Origin: DASQDN01 sp035630195
Lineage (GTDB): Bacteria; Acidobacteriota; Terriglobia; Bryobacterales; Bryobacteraceae
Assembly: GCA_035630195.1 (NCBI GenBank)
Contig: DASQLD010000322.1
Coordinates: 1 to 16,560 of the forward strand
Length of the DNA stretch: 16,560 nucleotides
Direction: 5' to 3'
A program made the translations under genes and the position numbers. Of this stretch, positions 1 through 6,480 are shown piece by piece. Numbering within the stretch: the first letter of the stretch is position 1; each line of letters begins with the position of its first letter. The notes under the pieces are model-generated. The model was not told the origin of the DNA. It saw only the letters and a list, made by a program, of their open reading frames with translations, and did no database searches.

Positions 1-255
1 TTCCAGCGTCCGTATTCCATAGCGCTTGGATATTGCTACATGACCGAGCTCGTGCAACAGTACCGAAGTGAACAGCGCGAGAATGTAAATTACATTGAAA
101 AGTGCCGATTCACCGCCGCGAGCGCCGAACGTCACGATGAAGATCAGTAGGAGAACAAACGTAAAGTGGAGGCGGATTGGCACCCCGAGGATGCGAAGGC
201 CGCGAACTGGTTGCGTCTCGACTCTATCCTCCGATCTCGGTTCCGAAGGACTCAT
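1..255 (-). CDS. Site-2 protease-like (M50) membrane metallopeptidase, N-terminal part
   Basis: Only the first 85 residues are inside the window; the gene runs off the left edge. A hydrophilic N-terminus of about 27 residues is followed by hydrophobic segments at about 31-43 and 52-67, then HELGH at residues 68-72. This HExxH zinc motif inside a hydrophobic stretch (LLHELGHVA) is the signature of M50 intramembrane metallopeptidases. The family cleaves membrane-anchored substrates; which substrate applies here cannot be told. The N-terminal pattern (GVPIRLHFTF) resembles the subgroup that carries C-terminal CBS domains, but that part lies outside. The start is ATG at 255: the upstream in-frame ATG at 273 runs into a stop after three codons, and GAGGG sits about 4 bases before the ATG. 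It lies 52 bases downstream of the methyltransferase gene on the same strand, so co-transcription is possible. Confidence 0.85.
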   Translation of the reverse strand, partial: MSPSEPRSEDRVETQPVRGLRILGVPIRLHFTFVLLLIFIVTFGARGGESALFNVIYILALFTSVLLHELGHVAISKRYGIRTLE

Positions 256-307
256 GCACCCTCACGATACCATCTGCTACAACTTTTGTTGATTGCGCGA
301 TACGCGG

Positions 308-976
308 TCACTGCTTTTGGGCCTTCTCAAAGATGAAGATGTGCTGACGCGGCAGATCGGCCAATGTCTGTTCGAGTTTGTAACCCTCTGCTTCTACTTC
401 CGCCTTGGCTTCGGCAACGCTCATCTTGTGCTCCGGACGGATCGGAATGTGGGGATCTTCCTTCCGATACTCCAAAAGCACAAGACGTCCGTTTTGTTTG
501 AGGGCCTGATGCATTTTCTGTAGCATCTTCTGTGGTTGCGAAAGCTCGTGGTAAACATCCACCATCAAAATGAGGTCGCAGCAGCCTGCCGGGAGGTGAG
601 GGTCGGACTCGGAACCCAGGATCGGTCTGATGTTGGCTAGATTCGCCTTCTTCGCTCGATCTTTTAGAATGGCGAGCATCTCGGGTTGCACATCCACGGC
701 GAAGATTTTACCTTCCGAACCCACTCTCTTCGCGAGCCTCACCGTGAAGTAACCGACACCTGCCCCGACATCTGCCACCACCATTCCTGGTTTGATGCCC
801 ATCTTGTCGATGGCGGTCTCCGGCAGTTCTTCGAGTTCGCGCTCAGAACGTTCCAACCATTCTGCGCCCCCGATGCCCATGACGGAAGCTATGCGACGTC
901 CTGTTATGGGATGTTCAGCCTGCGCGTACAGCGTGCAGGTTACGGTGGCGGCGAGGAGCAGTTGCTTTAGATGCAT
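308..976 (-). CDS. Exported class I SAM-dependent methyltransferase-fold protein
   Basis: A 222-residue protein. Residues 1-20 form a typical signal peptide (basic start, hydrophobic LLLAATVTCTL, AQA cleavage-like site). A Rossmann methyltransferase core follows: motif I DVGAGVGYF at about 69-77, acidic AVDVQPEM at 93-100, motif IV-like DLILMVDVYHE at 134-144, and LVLLEY at 165-170. The segment GRRIASVMGIGGAEWLERSE before the core is typical of a family seen in acidobacteria and planctomycetes whose substrate I do not know. A further-upstream TTG start (1021) is possible, but ATG 976 is preferred because it places the signal peptide at the N-terminus. There is no good Shine-Dalgarno sequence; a -10-like TATTCT lies 16 bases upstream. 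The gene is divergent from the lipoprotein gene at 1009. SAM is not expected in the periplasm, so either the signal is an inner-membrane anchor or the activity is unusual. The fold is clear; the reaction is unknown. Confidence 0.85.
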   Translation of the reverse strand: MHLKQLLLAATVTCTLYAQAEHPITGRRIASVMGIGGAEWLERSERELEELPETAIDKMGIKPGMVVADVGAGVGYFTVRLAKRVGSEGKIFAVDVQPEMLAILKDRAKKANLANIRPILGSESDPHLPAGCCDLILMVDVYHELSQPQKMLQKMHQALKQNGRLVLLEYRKEDPHIPIRPEHKMSVAEAKAEVEAEGYKLEQTLADLPRQHIFIFEKAQKQ

Positions 977-992
977 GGCGGAACTACAGTGA

Positions 993-1002
993 AGAATACA
1001 AT
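993..1002. promoter_or_regulatory. Overlapping divergent -10-like elements
   Basis: On the plus strand TACAAT (997-1002) lies 6 bases before the ATG at 1009. On the minus strand TATTCT (998 down to 993) lies 16 bases before the ATG at 976. The two hexamers share bases 997-998. Neither has a convincing TTGACA-like -35 box at the usual distance. The whole divergent gap is only 32 bp, so promoters for both genes must fit here or inside the genes. This is an inference from the motifs. Confidence 0.45.
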
Positions 1003-1008
1003 ACCCAT

Positions 1009-1515
1009 ATGGTCTCAGCAAAAACCGTGACGCGGCTTCGGACGCCTGTCACGATTCTGATGCTCACGTGCGCGCTGATGGGCGCAAGCTGCCGGAAAGC
1101 GAATAACGCCTCATTTGTTGGAACGTTTCGCATGGGAGAAAGGGTACAACTTGGACCGCTTGTGTATCAGGTTCTCGAGTCGGACTGGCGCAATGAGCTT
1201 GGAGCCGATGGTCGAAGCCCGAAAGACAGATATCTTTTCGTCAAAGTCAGTATCACCAACAGTTCCGGTTCAACTATTTCCGTGCCGGCCTTCACTATTG
1301 AAGGCAACGGAAAGAGCTTTCCCGAAGTAACAGAGCAGATGGACAAGGTCGACAATTGGTTGGGCTTATTACGGAACATTGGCGGATCGCAGACTGAGCA
1401 GGGTTGGGCCGTGTTCGACGCGCCGATGGCGACATACAAGCTTGTCGCAACCGATGGAGGCGAGATTGGGTCAGAGAGATTCGCCCATGTGGACATTCCG
1501 GTCCAATTGGAGTAG
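1009..1515 (+). CDS. DUF4352-type lipoprotein
   Basis: A 168-residue protein. The N-terminus has basic residues, a hydrophobic stretch (VTILMLTCALMG) and Cys28 in MGASC, a plausible but imperfect lipobox (no Leu at -3). After cleavage the remainder is one beta-sandwich domain. RMGERVQLGPLVYQVLESDW (41-60) followed by DRYLFVKVSITNSSGSTISV (73-92) is the classic DUF4352 layout: a property of the protein, then a lasting-effect comparison strand and an N-S-S loop. The end is GWAVFDAP with strands up to residue 167. DUF4352 proteins are extracytoplasmic and mostly uncharacterised. The start has no Shine-Dalgarno sequence, but a -10-like TACAAT ends 6 bases upstream, which fits a leaderless mRNA. 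Its end overlaps the next gene by 29 bp, so the two are probably co-expressed. Confidence 0.82.
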   Translation: MVSAKTVTRLRTPVTILMLTCALMGASCRKANNASFVGTFRMGERVQLGPLVYQVLESDWRNELGADGRSPKDRYLFVKVSITNSSGSTISVPAFTIEGNGKSFPEVTEQMDKVDNWLGLLRNIGGSQTEQGWAVFDAPMATYKLVATDGGEIGSERFAHVDIPVQLE

Positions 1516-2341
1516 CACGGCGTTATTGCTTGTTGCCACGGCCATCCTGGCCCACACACAGCAATTGGCGGTGGAAGACGCGGTAATAACCGACTTCGAG
1601 GGCGGAATCGGGGTTCCGCTCACGTATCAGTTCTCGAGCGGCCAAAAAGCTCATCTGGCGTTTCGAATCAGAGGCTTCTCTCGCGGCGAAACGGAACAGA
1701 AGATCAGCCTGAACTATACGATCGACGTATTCGATTGCGATGGTGTGCTGATTGCCCCTCCGCATTCAGGCGCAGTGGAACGCCGGTCCGGAAGCGTCAG
1801 TCGGAGCTGGATTCCAACCGTGCGGTATGTTGTCGATATTCCCGCCGTTCCTCGTGCCGGTACTCATATGTTCCGAATTCGCGTCCGGGACAATGTAGCG
1901 GCTATCGAGACGTTGACCGGCATCGAGTTTGAAGTCCAATCGGCTTACGACGAACCAGCCGAATCCTTCGAGCTGCGCCGGTTCCGATTTTACGGTTCAG
2001 AGCGCGATGAAAAACCGGTTGCCGAACCCGTATTCCGTGCGGGAGATTCAATGTGGGGGAGATTTTTGTTAACCGGCTTTCGCACGGAAGCAGGCAACAG
2101 GTATGATCTTCGGTACGGAGTTTCCTTGCGAAACGCTGCCGGCCGGACTCTCTTCAGTGAGCCGAATGCCGCATCGGAAACACGAGAGTCGTTTTATCCA
2201 AAGAGCCACGTCAGTGGCGCCATCAAACTGGCTCTCGAGCGGGCCATTCGACCGGGCCAATATGCACTGGTCATCTCTGCTTTGGACGCGCTCGGAAAAC
2301 AGCTAATCAATGCGGAATTTCCTTTCCGTGTCGTCGAGTAA
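1487..2341 (+). CDS. Secreted protein with two related beta-sandwich domains, function unknown
   Basis: A 284-residue protein. ATG 1487 is chosen because a signal peptide (residues 1 to about 25, core TALLLVATAILA) follows at once; the open frame begins earlier but lies inside the upstream gene. Two halves resemble each other. Residues 43-151 (GFSRGETEQKISLNYTIDVF, then PAVPRAGTHMFRIRVRD and GIEFEV) align with residues 182-283 (GFRTEAGNRYDLRYGVSLRN, then RAIRPGQYALVISALD and EFPFRV). Each looks like an all-beta Ig-like domain, so this is an internal duplication. The start lies inside the DUF4352 lipoprotein gene (29 bp overlap) with AGAGAG just upstream, suggesting translational coupling. No catalytic motif was recognised. 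A structural or binding role in the envelope is possible but is only inference. Confidence 0.78.
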   Translation: MWTFRSNWSSTALLLVATAILAHTQQLAVEDAVITDFEGGIGVPLTYQFSSGQKAHLAFRIRGFSRGETEQKISLNYTIDVFDCDGVLIAPPHSGAVERRSGSVSRSWIPTVRYVVDIPAVPRAGTHMFRIRVRDNVAAIETLTGIEFEVQSAYDEPAESFELRRFRFYGSERDEKPVAEPVFRAGDSMWGRFLLTGFRTEAGNRYDLRYGVSLRNAAGRTLFSEPNAASETRESFYPKSHVSGAIKLALERAIRPGQYALVISALDALGKQLINAEFPFRVVE

Positions 2342-2359
2342 GCTCTCGTCGATCCCCTC

Positions 2360-2368
2360 TGTTATCCT
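2360..2368 (+). promoter_or_regulatory. Extended -10-like element before folD
   Basis: TGTTATCCT matches the TGn-TAnnnT extended -10 pattern and ends 11 bases before the folD ATG at 2380. Transcription would start about 5 bases before the ATG, leaving almost no leader. The gap to the upstream gene is 38 bp, so read-through from the lipoprotein pair is also possible. Confidence 0.35.
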
Positions 2369-2379
2369 TCGGTCAGAAC

Positions 2380-3267
2380 ATGGCGCAAATCCTGGATGGC
2401 AAGTGGGTACGGGATCAAATTCTCGCTGAATGGAAGGATCGCGCCGCCGCCTTGAAGCAGCGGAAACGGCCACCGGGATTGGCGGTAGTTCTTGTAGGTA
2501 ATAACCCGGCCTCCGAGATCTACGTTCGAAACAAGATCAAAGCGTGCGAAGAACTCGGAATCTATAGCGAAAAACTTGCGCCTCCCGAAACTGTTACGAC
2601 GGAAGATCTCTTGTATGTCGTCGAATCCCTGAATCAGCGTGAAGATATTGATGGCATTCTCGTTCAGATGCCTCTCCCGAAACAAGTTGATTCTCGCAGA
2701 ATCCTGGTGGCGATCCGGCCGGACAAGGACGTCGATGGCTTTCATCCGGTAAATGTAGGGAATCTTGTGGCAAACATTCCCGGTCCCCGCGCCTGCACTC
2801 CTGCCGGCGTAATTGAGTTACTGAAGCGGTACAAAGTACCCCTCGCAGGCCGAGAAGCGGTCGTTGTCGGCCGAAGCGATATTGTCGGAAAGCCAATGGC
2901 TTTGCTCTTGCTTCATGAGAGCGCGACGGTGACCATCTGTCATTCACGGACTGCGGGTCTGCCCGAAGTATGTCGGCGAGCAGATATCCTGGTGGCTGCG
3001 ATTGGCCGACCCGCATTCGTAACAGGCGACTTCATCAAGCCAGGAGCCACGGTGATCGATGTTGGGATGAACCGTCTTACCGATCCTGAGGAAGTGAAAG
3101 CCATTTTTGGCGATCACACCTCACGAACGCTGATTGGGGACGTCCATCCTGTACAAGTCGACGAAGTAGCCGGATCGTTCACGCCCGTTCCAGGCGGTGT
3201 TGGACCGCTGACGATTGCGATGCTGATGGTCAATACGATTCAGGCGGCGGAACGCCATCTCACATGA
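2380..3267 (+). CDS. folD: Bifunctional methylenetetrahydrofolate dehydrogenase / methenyltetrahydrofolate cyclohydrolase
   Basis: A 295-residue protein of normal family length. FolD interconverts 5,10-methylene-THF, 5,10-methenyl-THF and 10-formyl-THF in the cytoplasm using NADP, feeding purine and formyl-Met synthesis. Visible signatures are SEIYVRNKIKACEELGI with Y48 and the catalytic Lys at K52 (equivalent to E. coli K54), DGILVQMPLP at 91-100 with Q96, KDVDGFHPVNVGNL at 116-129 with D119, CTPAGVIELL at 139-148, the nucleotide-binding VVGRSDIVGKPMALLLL at 162-178, GDVH at 253-256, and PVPGGVGPLTIAMLM at 269-283. All key residues are present. The stop overlaps the coaE start in an ATGA joint, so translation is probably coupled. 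Confidence 0.98.
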   Translation: MAQILDGKWVRDQILAEWKDRAAALKQRKRPPGLAVVLVGNNPASEIYVRNKIKACEELGIYSEKLAPPETVTTEDLLYVVESLNQREDIDGILVQMPLPKQVDSRRILVAIRPDKDVDGFHPVNVGNLVANIPGPRACTPAGVIELLKRYKVPLAGREAVVVGRSDIVGKPMALLLLHESATVTICHSRTAGLPEVCRRADILVAAIGRPAFVTGDFIKPGATVIDVGMNRLTDPEEVKAIFGDHTSRTLIGDVHPVQVDEVAGSFTPVPGGVGPLTIAMLMVNTIQAAERHLT

Positions 3268-3869
3268 TCCAGGCCGGCTTGACCGGCGGCTTCGCTTCTG
3301 GAAAGTCGTTTGTGTCGCGCAGATTTGAGGATCTTGGCTGTCACGTGGTGCGCGCCGATGAACTCGGACACCGAGTACTCCAGCGCGATGGTGAGGCGTA
3401 TGCAAGCGTCGTGGCGCTGTTTGGGCCGCGAATTCTGGACGCGGAAGGGCGGATCGATCGAAAGCGTCTCGGTGGCGAAGTTTTCGATTCACCCGAACGT
3501 CTGGAACAGCTAAACACCATTGTTCACCCTATCGTCATCCGGCTCGAGGAGGAGTTTCTTTGTCGGGTTGAGACCCATGATCCCACTGGAATCGGGATCG
3601 TGGAAGCGGCCATACTAGTAGAAACGGGAAGCTACAAACGCTTCGACAAGCTGATTCTGGTCGCCTGTACTCCGGAGCAGCAACTCGAGCGGGCGATGAA
3701 ACGCGGCGCATATACCCGGTCGGAGGTTCTCGCCCGTCTAAGTCGTCAGATGCCCGTAGAGGAAAAGCGCCGTTACGCCGATTACGTTATCGATACATCG
3801 GGAACGGAGGAAAAAACCGTCGAGCAGACGAACGAGGTTTACAGGTCGCTTCGGAGTTTAGAGAGATGA
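3264..3869 (+). CDS. coaE: Dephospho-CoA kinase
   Basis: A 201-residue protein of normal length. It catalyses the last step of CoA synthesis, ATP-dependent 3'-phosphorylation of dephospho-CoA, in the cytoplasm. The P-loop GGFASGKS is at residues 8-15 (the commoner form is GGIGSGKS, so Phe and Ala are mild variants). ADELGH with D32 is at 31-36, FG at 53-54 followed by IDRKRLGGEVF at 64-74, and IVHPIV at 86-91. IVEAAILVETGSYKRFDKL corresponds to the family's V-P-L-L-F-E region, and AMKRGAYTRSEVLARLSRQM to the lid. A C-terminal DYVIDTSGTEEKT motif closes the fold. It overlaps folD upstream and the protease downstream by 4 bases each (ATGA at both joints). Confidence 0.96.
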   Translation: MIQAGLTGGFASGKSFVSRRFEDLGCHVVRADELGHRVLQRDGEAYASVVALFGPRILDAEGRIDRKRLGGEVFDSPERLEQLNTIVHPIVIRLEEEFLCRVETHDPTGIGIVEAAILVETGSYKRFDKLILVACTPEQQLERAMKRGAYTRSEVLARLSRQMPVEEKRRYADYVIDTSGTEEKTVEQTNEVYRSLRSLER

Positions 3870-5020
3870 AAATGCGAGTTCTATTGTTCGCAGCATTGTT
3901 GGTTGGTGGGTTCATATTCGTCACTAGCAGCGGAAGCGCGGTCATGCAGCGCCTGCTACTCGGTCCCGATCGTGGATCCGTACAAGGTGTCGCTTGGAGC
4001 GGTCCCGATCGCGCTCTCAGCGCCGGTCTGAGTTCCGACGAACTGAACAATATCGATATCTACAAGCGAGCTCGTCTGGCCACTGTTCACATAACCAGCA
4101 CGGTCTATCGCCGCGGATGGTTCATGGAAGTGATCCCATCGCGCGACATGGGCAGCGGCTTTATCCTCGATGAATCCGGGAACATTCTAACGAATAGCCA
4201 CGTGGTTCAAGGGGGTGGAAAGATCCAGGTCACCCTTGAGAATCAGGAAGTCTACGATGCTCGTGTTTTGTTTCGCGATCGGGCGAATGATCTTGCTCTT
4301 ATCAGAATCCAGCCCCGAAAAAAGCTGAATACTCTTCCCCTCGGCGATTCTGAGCCGCTGCAGGTAGGTCAGAAAGTTCTCGCGATTGGCAACCCATTCG
4401 GTTTAGACGGAACGCTGACTACTGGCATCGTTAGTTCTATCGGCCGCAATATCCGCGATGAAAAGGGCATTGAACTCGAAGGGATGATTCAAACCGATGC
4501 AGCGATCAATCCCGGTAATAGCGGCGGGCCCTTACTTGATTCCCACGGGAGCGTTGTCGGTATCAATACTGCGATTTATGGAAGCGGCAACATGGGGATT
4601 GGCTTTGCGATGCCGATTAACCGCGCCAAGTCGATGATCGACGACTATAAGGCAGGCAAGTCGTTCAAGCGCGCCAGAATTGGTCTAGGAGTCGCCTATG
4701 TTGCGGGTGACATTGCCGAGGCTTTGCGGTTGCCGGCAGAAGGTGGACTGCTGATTCAGGGAATTGAACGCGGGTCGGCTGCGGCGCAGGCAGGTCTCCA
4801 CGGACCGCGGCAGATTGTTCTGATCGGAAACATGGAAATTGGTGTGGGCGGCGACCTAATCATGGAAATCGATGGCAAGCGAGTCGACCGCGAAGATGCG
4901 ATTACGCGCGCAATGTCTCGCAAGCGGCCAGGAGACGAACTCGAACTAACGATCTTCCGCGAAGGAAGGACCCAAAAAGTCTCAGTTGTTCTTGGTGAGG
5001 ATCCTGGAGACGCGATATAA
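3866..5020 (+). CDS. HtrA/DegP-family trypsin-like serine protease with one PDZ domain
   Basis: A 384-residue protein. Residues about 4-20 form a single hydrophobic segment (signal peptide or membrane anchor), placing the protein in the envelope. The protease domain (about 60-265) keeps the whole triad: His112 in LTNSHVV, Asp142 in ANDLALI, and Ser219 in NPGNSGGPL. VLAIGNPFGL at 171-180 and GIGFAMPI at 244-251 are also standard. One PDZ domain covers about 271-377, with the GNMEIGVGGDLIMEIDGK insertion typical of the single-PDZ HhoA/HhoB-like group. These proteins are sometimes misnamed 2-alkenal reductase. They act in envelope protein quality control. The ATG overlaps the coaE stop (ATGA). 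A second ATG two codons later (3872) is an alternative start. This is the last gene of the plus-strand run. Confidence 0.95.
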   Translation: MKMRVLLFAALLVGGFIFVTSSGSAVMQRLLLGPDRGSVQGVAWSGPDRALSAGLSSDELNNIDIYKRARLATVHITSTVYRRGWFMEVIPSRDMGSGFILDESGNILTNSHVVQGGGKIQVTLENQEVYDARVLFRDRANDLALIRIQPRKKLNTLPLGDSEPLQVGQKVLAIGNPFGLDGTLTTGIVSSIGRNIRDEKGIELEGMIQTDAAINPGNSGGPLLDSHGSVVGINTAIYGSGNMGIGFAMPINRAKSMIDDYKAGKSFKRARIGLGVAYVAGDIAEALRLPAEGGLLIQGIERGSAAAQAGLHGPRQIVLIGNMEIGVGGDLIMEIDGKRVDREDAITRAMSRKRPGDELELTIFREGRTQKVSVVLGEDPGDAI

Positions 5021-5185
5021 GCGGCGGGAAGAAACCAGCCACTATCGCCCTGTTGTTGATGCTGTCAAGATTCTAGCTTGGCGCAACCTGGACATGCCGC
5101 AACTGGGTTGGCTGCAGCATGACGACGGACTTTACGGTGTCGGCGCCAAGTCCTTTGGTTCCGGTCAAGGTCACCGCATCATCCG

Positions 5186-5253
5186 CCTTCCTCGCGCCTC
5201 GTGGCAGACCAAAATATCTGCCGCTGTATCAGTGCTACAAACTCTCCACGTAG
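5186..5253 (-). repeat. Inverted-repeat copy 1
   Basis: Read on the minus strand, this unit starts CTACGTGG and ends GGTCTGCCACGAGGCGCGAG followed by GAAGG. Its 25-base core matches copy 2 (5340-5365) with three transition differences and one single-base gap. Similarity continues more weakly to the CTAC(G/A)TGG end. The two copies point away from each other, separated by 37 bp. Confidence 0.55.
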
Positions 5254-5290
5254 CCGCATAGTTGATGATTGCGTGTCTCATGCATAAACC

Positions 5291-5365
5291 CTACATGGCG
5301 CTCTTTAGCCAGTGCCTCTGCTGATCGTAATGTCCTGGTGGTTTGCCATGAAGCGCGAGTGAAGG
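5291..5365 (+). repeat. Inverted-repeat copy 2
   Basis: Read on the plus strand, this unit starts CTACATGG and ends GGTTTGCCATGAAGCGCGAG followed by TGAAGG. See copy 1 for the alignment. The pair looks like two diverged copies of one element of about 70 bp in head-to-head orientation, rather than a recent hairpin. Confidence 0.55.
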
Positions 5366-5697
5366 AATGCGGGCATATTAGCAAGAGTAATGTTGGTTCT
5401 CGTGAGAGCGCCTGGGCTGTATGGACAGGGCAGCACAGGCCCAGTCTGATCAAGCCGTACCTCATGTACTATCTCGATTACGTGGTTATGAGTTCATCAA
5501 CGTAGCACCCGAGATTTTGACCTTTATGTCTGGCGAACGTGGATGCCATTCTGATTGCATTGGCCGCGCCGGTACCCCCCATAACGGCGTCCATTTGGGG
5601 CAAAGATATTGCGCAGCCAATATTTTGCGCAGACAATGCTTGCGCGTCATGTTTCGGTGCGGGGAAGCAACGATTTACGAGATCCGTCGACCACAAG

Positions 5698-6429
5698 TTA
5701 CCGCGACGCCAGCTTCGCACGGAAAGGATTGAAGTCAGTGTTGGTGTCCATAATGTCGACACCTTCGATTCGTTTCAACGAATTGACCACAACATAAGTA
5801 AGCGGGGTCGCCAAGGCTTCATAGATTACCTTCCCACCATAGCCGGAGATCATTAGATTCAGCATTGTGGACAACGGGACGTTACCGGCGAAAATGATCC
5901 CGATAACCATCACGGTATCGACCGCTTGTCCTACGGCGGTAGACCCGATCGTGCGCATCCACAGATGCTTTCCATTACTCAGAACCTTCATGCGAGCCAT
6001 TATGAACGAGTTCGTAAACTCGCCCGCCCAGTATGCGAGCAAGCTCGCGATCACGATGCGTGGCATCGACCCAAACACGATTTCGTAAGCGGCCTGATTA
6101 TTCCAGCCGGGCGCGGGCGTCAGACCGATGATGATCGTTCCCATAACGGTCATAAGGATCGACGCTAGAAAGCCATTCCAGATTGCGCGTCGCGAACCCG
6201 CGTAGCCGTAGACCTCAGTGAAGATGTCGCCGAAAATGTATGTGATCGGAAATAGCAACTGTGCGCCGCTAAAAACAAAAGGTCCCCACGAAACAAGCTT
6301 CGGCGCGACAAGATTGGAAATGAGGAGAACCGCTACAAACGCAGAAACAAGCAGATCGTAATAGCGAAAGTTCTGTGGATAGTCGTGCAGCAACTGCGTC
6401 TTGCGCTCGCGGACTGCCTCGGATTGCAT
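5698..6429 (-). CDS. yhhQ: Queuosine precursor transporter (YhhQ/COG1738 family)
   Basis: A 243-residue integral membrane protein with about six hydrophobic segments (roughly residues 25-45, 52-70, 85-105, 122-140, 166-182 and 200-217). The family moves queuosine precursors (queuine or preQ) across the inner membrane for tRNA wobble-base modification. The hallmarks are PITYIFGDIFTEVYGY at 61-76 and RTIGSTAVGQAVDTVMVIG at 159-177, with charged residues in the membrane. Start ATG 6429 has no strong Shine-Dalgarno sequence; an extended -10-like TGCTACAGT ends 8 bases upstream. It is divergent from the lipoprotein gene at 6481 across 51 bp. No other queuosine gene is in the window. The family call is secure; the exact substrate is not determinable. 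Confidence 0.93.
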   Translation of the reverse strand: MQSEAVRERKTQLLHDYPQNFRYYDLLVSAFVAVLLISNLVAPKLVSWGPFVFSGAQLLFPITYIFGDIFTEVYGYAGSRRAIWNGFLASILMTVMGTIIIGLTPAPGWNNQAAYEIVFGSMPRIVIASLLAYWAGEFTNSFIMARMKVLSNGKHLWMRTIGSTAVGQAVDTVMVIGIIFAGNVPLSTMLNLMISGYGGKVIYEALATPLTYVVVNSLKRIEGVDIMDTNTDFNPFRAKLASR

Positions 6430-6437
6430 TTTTGCCT

Positions 6438-6446
6438 ACTGTAGCA
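6438..6446 (-). promoter_or_regulatory. Extended -10-like element before yhhQ
   Basis: On the minus strand TGCTACAGT matches TGn-TAnnnT; the hexamer (6443 down to 6438) ends 8 bases before the yhhQ ATG. A TTTGCA that could serve as a weak -35 box lies about 16 bases further upstream. The predicted transcript would have almost no leader. Confidence 0.4.
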
Positions 6447-6468
6447 CGGAGCTTAAGGATGCAAACGC

Positions 6469-6474
6469 TATAAT
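6469..6474 (+). promoter_or_regulatory. Consensus -10 TATAAT, leaderless start
   Basis: A perfect TATAAT ends 6 bases before the GTG at 6481, so transcription would begin at or next to the start codon. No recognisable -35 box is present. There is no Shine-Dalgarno sequence before the GTG. Confidence 0.55.
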
Positions 6475-6480
6475 TGCGAT

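Larger units (their letters stand above)
5021..5697. other. Gene-poor convergent interval of 677 bp
   Basis: No frame gives a protein I recognise. Short open frames exist on both strands, but their composition looks like unselected sequence. The interval separates the protease gene (plus) from yhhQ (minus), so it needs no promoters. It contains the inverted repeat described separately and a stem with a one-base bulge (CTGGGCTGT at 5412-5420 against ACAGGCCCAG at 5435-5444). No T-rich intrinsic terminator is visible for either neighbour. It may hold relics of mobile or dispersed repeats. Confidence 0.5.

Noticed and set aside
4986..5261. A 91-residue plus-strand frame overlapping the protease end
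   Set aside because: It starts inside the protease gene, has no recognisable family, and part of it is the inverted-repeat region.
5412..5444. A bulged stem as a structured RNA or terminator
   Set aside because: A single short stem with no T tract and no other motif; listed only as a note in the interval.
5478..5762. A minus-strand frame with GGTGAANAIRMAST
   Set aside because: Half of it lies inside yhhQ in another frame, and the rest shows no domain; I treat it as shadow or relic.
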